Assembly (NCBI GenBank): GCA_021229015.1
Contig: CM037787.1
Location: forward strand, 41,348,629-41,412,628
DNA from: Solen grandis
Lineage: Eukaryota > Mollusca > Bivalvia > Adapedonta > Solenidae
Direction of reading: 5' to 3'
DNA: 64,000 nt
Position 1 is the stretch's first letter. Every line of letters begins with the position of its first letter. The position numbers and the translations under genes were made by a program. Shown piece by piece: positions 57,721 through 64,000 of the stretch. A model generated the notes under the pieces. That model did not search any database, was not told the DNA's origin, and worked only from the letters and a program-made list of their open reading frames with translations.

Positions 57721-58456
57721 ACATTTACATTCTGTGCCCAAGATTACAGGCGCGAGGCTGCCATTTTTTTTTCTCAATAAGTCTGCAAGCGAAAAGTACC
57801 GGTCCAATTAAGAAACTGTTGTGATATCAGTTGAAGCTGCTTTGATCGATATTAACAAAACCTTTTGATTTGTTTGGGAATGTTAGTGAATTTGTAATGT
57901 TCCTTTTTTACAAAAACATTAAGATATGCTCCAGGATTTTAAAATTCCCACCTTGGAAAAATGTTTAATTATTTTATTTCGTTTTTCTTTAATCTTTTTA
58001 TTATGATTTTAGATTATTTAGACATGTAATGAGGAATATTTCAAATGTTTATGTCTTATTTATCATTTTATTATGATTGTCCCGATTTTCTCGATATAAA
58101 TGATTATTATTGGTGTAATCATTACATGAAACTGAGATTGAATAGATATAAATGTCGTTGGGATTAATATTCGTGAATAAAACTCCTCAATAAACCAGCG
58201 GAAATTAATGATTTTACAGTATATTAATGGCGCACTCTTAAATACTGTAAGATCTTGATTTTTTTTTGTTGATTTTTAATTTGGTTTAATCTGTAAGAAA
58301 CTTAATTTCGTCGGTAAATATTTTCGAGGATTCGTGTACTGGGAAACTTTGGGTCTTCTTAATGAACAAATTCCATCGTGAAAATAAATAGAACAGGAAA
58401 ATAAATTCCTTAAAAGAAGCATTTTATTTCTTTGCATATTTATCATAATTATTCAG
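57721..58456. other. Unassigned AT-rich spacer
   Basis: No supported feature. Confidence 0.4.
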
Positions 58457-59057
58457 ATGTTTTTTATCAAACGTAATGTTTCAAGACAACATCGTAAACT
58501 TTCCTTCGTTGAAATATCAACTGAAAAAGGAAACAAAACATCAAATAATTCAATTTATAGTGTAGGCCGATCAGTGGCAAAATGCAAAGAATACATTCAA
58601 TATGATCTTTCAGAAAAAATATTCTCCGTCCCACGTCTTCCGCTATAGTATAGACAATAAAGACCCACCATGTTATTCTGACGTAACAATATCCATTAGA
58701 AATAAAAGTAGGACCACGTGGCATTTCGCGGAGGTGCCTTCGCCATTCTTGCTAATTTCCCTGTTACATTTATTTATACGCAAGAATAAAACAGCACCGC
58801 AATCGATCTACTATCATGTTAAGCCAGGCGTATTGCTTTATCCATTCACTGATGTTACCGACTTCACCATAAAAGGGAAACATTGGACTAGTATGGCCAT
58901 GTCGGTGATTTCCAAAGTCGCCATCAAGAGGCGTATATTCAATGACAATATTCAATTAGGTTTCACATTGCTACCATTGTCAATCAACAACGTTCTGACG
59001 TCACTTATCGGCTTATATAAAGAAAACATCCCACACAACCTACATACAGTTTTATAG
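58457..59057 (+). CDS. Unrecognised overlapping ORFs
   Basis: Frames 58457-58648 (63 codons) and 58602-59057 (151 codons) overlap in different phases. The second reads YSIDNKDPPCYSDVTISIRN, then VKPGVLLYPFTDVTDF and ends ENIPHNLHTVL. The block has more balanced base composition than its neighbours. Minus-strand frames are also open, so strand is not certain. No family recognised; it may be an exon of an unknown gene, a transposon relic or chance. Confidence 0.2.
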
Positions 59058-59259
59058 TCATTGTAAAACGTAAATAAATGTGGGCATTTCACATCTGCAA
59101 TACCCCCCCTCCTCCTGACATTTGGCGAGGATAGAAATTTAATGATGCCCATCCTATGATATCGTCACTGTGTAAGATATCTTTTTCTGAGAAAGGGGAT
59201 TACTGTTACTTTAAGACTGATTTGGCAAAGCAATTCAATTACACACCCTGTAATTAACT

Positions 59260-59585
59260 CAGGATGTGTGATAATATCGGTATATCGGTATTTAACAGTG
59301 TCAAGTCCCACGTTGTCATATCGCGATATTTTTTTCCACTTTCGAATGTTCGATTTTTAAAGTTTAAGTTCAGATCGGCATCTATGTAATAAAATAGGTA
59401 AGAATAAAATGAAGACTTAAACTTAAAATCAATTTTTCTATTTGTTTGTGCAAATGTGTATAGAAATTAACATAATAGAATTATGGGACAAATCCGTTAG
59501 CAATATTTTGAGATATTCATCGCGATATCATCCAATATCGTTTTGACCTACGATATCTATCCCGATATCCGATCACGATTTACTG
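59260..59585. mobile_element. Possible MITE with CGATAT-rich inverted ends
   Basis: The left end gtgataatatcggtatatcg and the right end (read in reverse) gtgatcggatatcgggatag are imperfect inverted repeats. Both sides carry internal tatcgcgatat palindromes (about 59318 and 59522). Target duplication is not clear. Confidence 0.45.
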
Positions 59586-61138
59586 CTCATTTTAATTTTG
59601 AAATTTCTACTGCAATTCACTTCGGTAACACAAGTACTGATACATGTAAAATGCATAGCTTTGTAGCTGATAATACGTTAGCATTTGACCAAATAACTTA
59701 ATAAGTGTCTTAATTATAATTAAACACCCTGAAACACACATACATACAACAACAAAACAACAACGAACAAACAAAAAGGAAAATAAATGTATACATCAAG
59801 AGATTATTATCAAAGTTCAGTACAAACTACACCAGACTCATTTATTTTAATAACATAAGCATACCACCTGTATCACCAAGGATACGGTTTTTCAGAATAA
59901 GCATCACAACCTAATTAGTATCGTCTAATTGACATTTTAGAAGCGCTTGATCAGTTTGTAGCTGGTAAACACGAGATGTTTGTTCCTGTAGGTCATGCCA
60001 TGCGAAAGTTTAACAGACGTAAAGGCTGGAGAAATAATTTGATTAACTTTTATTAGCAGCAGTCACAAAGTATATGACATGTTATACACATAGCAAACAT
60101 ATATATTTACTTCCTGGAAATAACTTTCAAGAGAAAATGTTTTTCTTGAGTACAGTTACCTACACTGTGAACACCTGTTGATTTAGTTTAGTACCCTGTT
60201 ATAAACCAACCTAGTAACAGCCACTTTATTATTATAGATAATATTTATTACCGTACTAAGAGTTTTTTTTGTATGATTAAATCATAATGTATCGTATATA
60301 TGTGTTTGTATATGTGTGTGACCATATCCAATAAATGCGTATGTATTTTGGCAGCTATGAACTAATGTACATGTTGAAACGAAATAGAAAATGTCTGTCT
60401 GTTCCCATATATTATCACAATACACGCGCGCGTGCGCGTGTGTGTGCGTGCGTGTGTGTTTGTGTGCAATATTTCGAAATGACAACATTCTACATACAGA
60501 CCTCAGTGAGGTATGGGCACACAGGATACCTCGTATCTACATACAAAAAACCATTATAGTGAGGTATGAGTCACACATGGAATACTAAGATACAACTTAA
60601 ATCAACCTGACTTTATTTAGGCAACTCGGCAACATTGTTATTGACCCACATTAATATTAATTAAAACACAACTTCACTTTACTTGTATATTACTTTACAT
60701 TTAAATTATGAAATCTAAATATATATATTTCTACAAGAATAAATATATAAGTTCATATCCTGCTATTTATAGCTCCTTTAACATATTTTGCTAAATTTAA
60801 TTATACGTGTCTTACATTTGACCTCTCTAAGATAGAAGTTCAAGACAGTGTGTGGCTGGGTTACATGGAAGATATATAATCAGGAAATCCGCATAACACT
60901 TGATACAGATAGTATGTACCCAGTATAAACGTTTGCGGTACCATGGTAATTTTAAACGATTTTGGAACCAACGCGTATACGTGTATACATGTTCCTAAAA
61001 CAGCATTCTCAGACGTTACCGTAACCCAGGGAACAAGAACATAACATATAATGAAAATGGTGGTATAATAAAACAGGTAACCGAGCATAGTTATGACGTT
61101 CTTCTTGACCATTTCAATCGTCGACGCCAATTAAACAT
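59586..61138. other. Unassigned AT-rich DNA with one microsatellite
   Basis: A CG/TG alternating run lies at 60424-60465 (possible Z-DNA-forming). The minus ORF at 60861-61130 has two hydrophobic stretches but starts at TTG in a random context; not supported as a gene. Confidence 0.4.
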
Positions 61139-61276
61139 AGTTATTTTTTAAGGGTAATAGTTTTAAACAGTTCAACCCCTTTTATTTCTTGGAATTGCCG
61201 TCAAATTAGACACAGTTATTTTTTAAGGGTAATAGTTTCAAACAGTTCAACGCCTTTTATTTCTTGGAATTGCAAA
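61139..61276 (+). repeat. Two-copy direct repeat, about 73 bp
   Basis: The sequence agttattttttaagggtaat agttt, then aaacagttcaac, then ccttttatttcttggaattg occurs twice with two or three differences. Confidence 0.92.
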
Positions 61277-61734
61277 ATTAATAATTTTAGATAATGTGTA
61301 TTTAGGCCAGAATGCATTGTTTACATGTGTGCAATCTGTCTTAAATTTTTAATATATTTTTACACGCACCGAGACATCCTTGTCATTAAAAAACAAAAAC
61401 AACGTCACAAGCAAAGAAAAACATGGTCTGTATTTGAAAGATGGCCGTCAGGGGATTACTTAAGCTGTCTAGGCAATACACTAAAGGTTGTCTCTACAGC
61501 TGTAACGATTACAGATAACGTTAAACAAACAAATATTTACCACTCCAAACGTGATTCTTGGACATCTCTTGAGAGATCAAGGCTCAAAACGGACCATATT
61601 TTTTGTTACAATACTTCAGAGTTTATATCTCACTGATTAGTTGAACATGTGAATTTGAAGCGGTAAAGGTGTTCTTTTAAAACATAATTAAACAGTTCAA
61701 TTATCAATGTATGTGTACACATAAAGTTCGGCAC
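61277..61734. other. Unassigned spacer
   Basis: A weak SINE-tail resemblance occurs at about 61480-61540 (taacgattacagataacgtt aaac). The 103-codon frame at 61325-61636 is not supported. Confidence 0.35.
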
Positions 61735-62415
61735 ATACTGATGAGATAGTGGCATAAACACTTCAAGTAACATAAATACAAACGTATACACGTCTTGTAA
61801 AATATATGTCTTGTAACATAAACACGTGTTTGAGCATTAACACTTGATGTAGCATATATACGTCTTGTAACATAAACACGTGTAGTTACATAACAAGTGT
61901 AGTAGCATTAACACGTGTAGTGGCATTAATACGTATTGTTACATTAACATTTGTTGTGACATTAACACTTGTAGTAACATTAGCGCGTGCAGTAACATAA
62001 ACACGTGTTGTACAATTACACATATCCTTACATATTAAAACTGTTGCAACATGAATACACATAGTGGCATTAGTTTAATACGTGTTAAAACATAAACACG
62101 TGTTGTACAATTACACATATCCTTACATATTAAAAATGTTGCAACATGAATACACATAGTGGCATTAGTTTGATACGTGTTAAAACATAAACACGTGTTG
62201 CACAATTACACATATCCTTACATATTAAAAATGTTGCAACATGAATACACATAGTGGCATTAGTTTAATACGTGTTAAAACATAAACACGTATACATGTA
62301 GTAGTATAAGAACGCCAAGTTTTATAAACATATATTGTGACATTAAGGGTAGTAAAAAAAAAAAAAAAAAAAAAAAAACATTAATAAAGTAGTAACATAA
62401 ACACGTGTAGTAGTG
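61735..62415 (+). repeat. Nested tandem array: about 20-bp and 94-bp periods
   Basis: A degenerate about 20-bp unit (acataaacacgtgtagtaac) runs through the whole block. Within it, 62001-62290 is three copies of a 94-bp higher-order unit (aacacgtgttgtacaattac ... gcaacatgaatacacatagt ...). A 27-bp poly-A tract lies at 62353-62379. Confidence 0.9.
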
Positions 62416-64000
62416 AAAAAAAACTTTTGTGAAAATTATTCTGTTGATTTTGTGTATACTGAAGTGATGATACAAAGGAAAGCAAAAAAAAAACAAACAA
62501 AAAAACAAACAAAAAAACAAAAAAAAAACATGTGTGACGTTGTCAATCACAACTATAGTACCTACATTCTGGGGTCCCATTCTCTACATTTAAAACCGAA
62601 TAACCTCTTCAATTTGTATGAATGATCGACCGATTGAACAGAATTCTGCAACACAGGTATGCTTAGATTCAGCCAAAATGTTGCAAGTGATGAAAAATTG
62701 GAGTAAAAACTAAATATTTACGGGACACAATAATTGTATATAGCATAAAAGTACAAAAGGACTATTTTCCCTATGATGTTGCTTAACTTTCACTTTAACT
62801 ATGCGGAGGAGTATAGTTTCGTTCAATGCAAAGGTGGTTCGTGTCTGAATTTGGATGGTGGGTGTCAGGTTGCGGTTCTTTTGTGGTGTTACAGTAGTCC
62901 ATATAGAAAGCTTGAACTCCCATACAAATCCGTGTAACTTACTAATAAAAACATCAAGCTATCTCAGATAAATCAGTGGTACCTCCAGGGGTTATTTGTT
63001 GCTTTATAGAATGGCTGTTACTAAGGACACTGTAAGGAGGTCCCGAGCCACTGATCTGCATCTAAAAATAGAAACTGTGCCGTCGCTCGGTAGTACAAAT
63101 GAAATCGCTGATAGAGCTAAGAGAACAGTATTGTCGTATTTCTTTTGTTTATCAAAGTAATTTTAATAAACAAGGGACAAAATTTTCGCGCAATGCCTAT
63201 AACCCCGTTTTAACGTCGCGTTAACATGGTCATTACAAGAAATTAAAGATGAACGCACCATTTGTTTCAACAGATTGTTTACAATAAGCACTTAGCCAAT
63301 CTTACTCTCCCTATTTCTATAGCCTCCAATGAACAACAGTTTATTATTTTAAAATAAGTTTGATATTTGGCAAAACTAAGTTACCCTGCATATCTACAGC
63401 TTGTCAAACAATCTTCCATTTGAGACACACACAACTTCAGTGCCTCCAGCGCTTTGATTTATTAAAAATGTTGCAATTTAATTTCGACAAGGAAAGTCTT
63501 AATAATATTACTTCATGGTAAATGATAAATATTTTTCAATTGCATATAAATTAGCGTTTGTCTATAAGCAATGTCACACACTTGTTTTGTTTCCCATTTA
63601 TTACAAAGAAAAATGATCTTCATAATCTGTGTATTTGATCGGTCAAAGAATAACACTATTAAAAAATGTATGTTAAGTGAGTGTTTATTATTTTTACCGA
63701 CATCTATTTAAAACAATCATAAAAAAACACACCGTAACCGTCATTATGAAACACATTTTACAATGGTCAATTTTGTAAATTTATATTAGTCCTTTGTTTT
63801 CTGAAATATTTAACTTGATATCTAAGCTGTTAATGAATAAAACAAAATGCCTACCATTACAGACATTAACATAAAAAACAGGAATATATAGCAGAAAAAT
63901 TCTCTTACAAACTAAAGTTAATATTTGATAATTTGACTTAAACGGCTCCATGATAAGTAGCGCCGTCAATATCATTTGAAGAACAAACAAGTTATAAATC
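62416..64000. other. Unassigned AT-rich DNA to the window end
   Basis: An A-rich (AAAC)n-type stretch lies at 62483-62530. Frames at 62413-62625, 62275-62580 and 63781-63990 are AT-rich chance. No gene recognised. Confidence 0.4.

Noticed and set aside
60861..61130. 89-codon minus ORF with two hydrophobic stretches
   Set aside because: It starts at TTG, has no family motif, and hydrophobic frames are common in AT-rich DNA.
62413..62625. Lysine-rich ORF at the (AAAC)n stretch
   Set aside because: Low-complexity by-product of an A-rich simple repeat.

Overview
This window is AT-rich animal nuclear DNA, most probably from a bivalve or other lophotrochozoan mollusc. The reasons are GT-AG spliced genes, tRNA-derived SINEs with the conserved central/tail domain I associate with mollusc SINEs, several kinds of non-LTR retrotransposon, and very abundant minisatellites. 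There are no operons, CRISPR arrays or prokaryotic genes. Most of the 64 kb is intronic or intergenic sequence built from mobile elements and tandem repeats. The species call is inference from style, not from a marker gene.

Layout. 0.9-3.7 kb: the 3' three exons of a transposase-like gene (DUF7869-like, RNase H-like fold suspected), with a SINE in its second visible intron. 5.1-9.7 kb: a nearly full-length but broken APE-type LINE inserted in a degenerate 33-bp minisatellite. 9.8-16.3 kb: a dense repeat zone holding more blocks of the 33-bp minisatellite in both orientations, two copies of a conserved arm sequence, a young SINE with clear target-site duplications, and three other tandem arrays. 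19.2-26.9 kb and 38.0-47.4 kb: two tandem copies of one three-exon gene for a small secreted or membrane-anchored cysteine-rich protein (Cys-rich PAN-like module, EGF/EB-like module, PAN/Apple module), each 223 residues. 31.3-33.4 kb: an unassigned ORF island followed by the largest and most homogeneous 33-bp array. 34.8-37.4 kb: a decayed L1-like LINE on the minus strand. 42.3-43.0 kb: a Tc1/mariner transposase relic lying only in the second gene copy. 45.2-46.3 kb: a 44-bp minisatellite. 47.6 kb: a 100-N assembly gap next to a 27-bp repeat. 49.7-50.8 kb: a 1.1-kb DNA element with perfect 18-bp inverted termini and TTAA target duplications. 55.2-57.1 kb: about 42 copies of a 42-bp unit that seems to have expanded inside a SINE. 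57-64 kb: mostly unassigned AT-rich DNA with short arrays and a MITE-like element.

The most interesting structures are (1) a dispersed composite repeat with a variable 33-bp minisatellite core between conserved arms, including one copy whose core looks absent; (2) the duplicated PAN-EGF-PAN genes, whose introns record the order of SINE, microsatellite and transposon events; (3) the LINE whose two ORFs are in one frame separated by a single TAG, with no early ATG in the second; and (4) the SINE-born 42-bp satellite. All calls come from reading the sequence; no database search was run.
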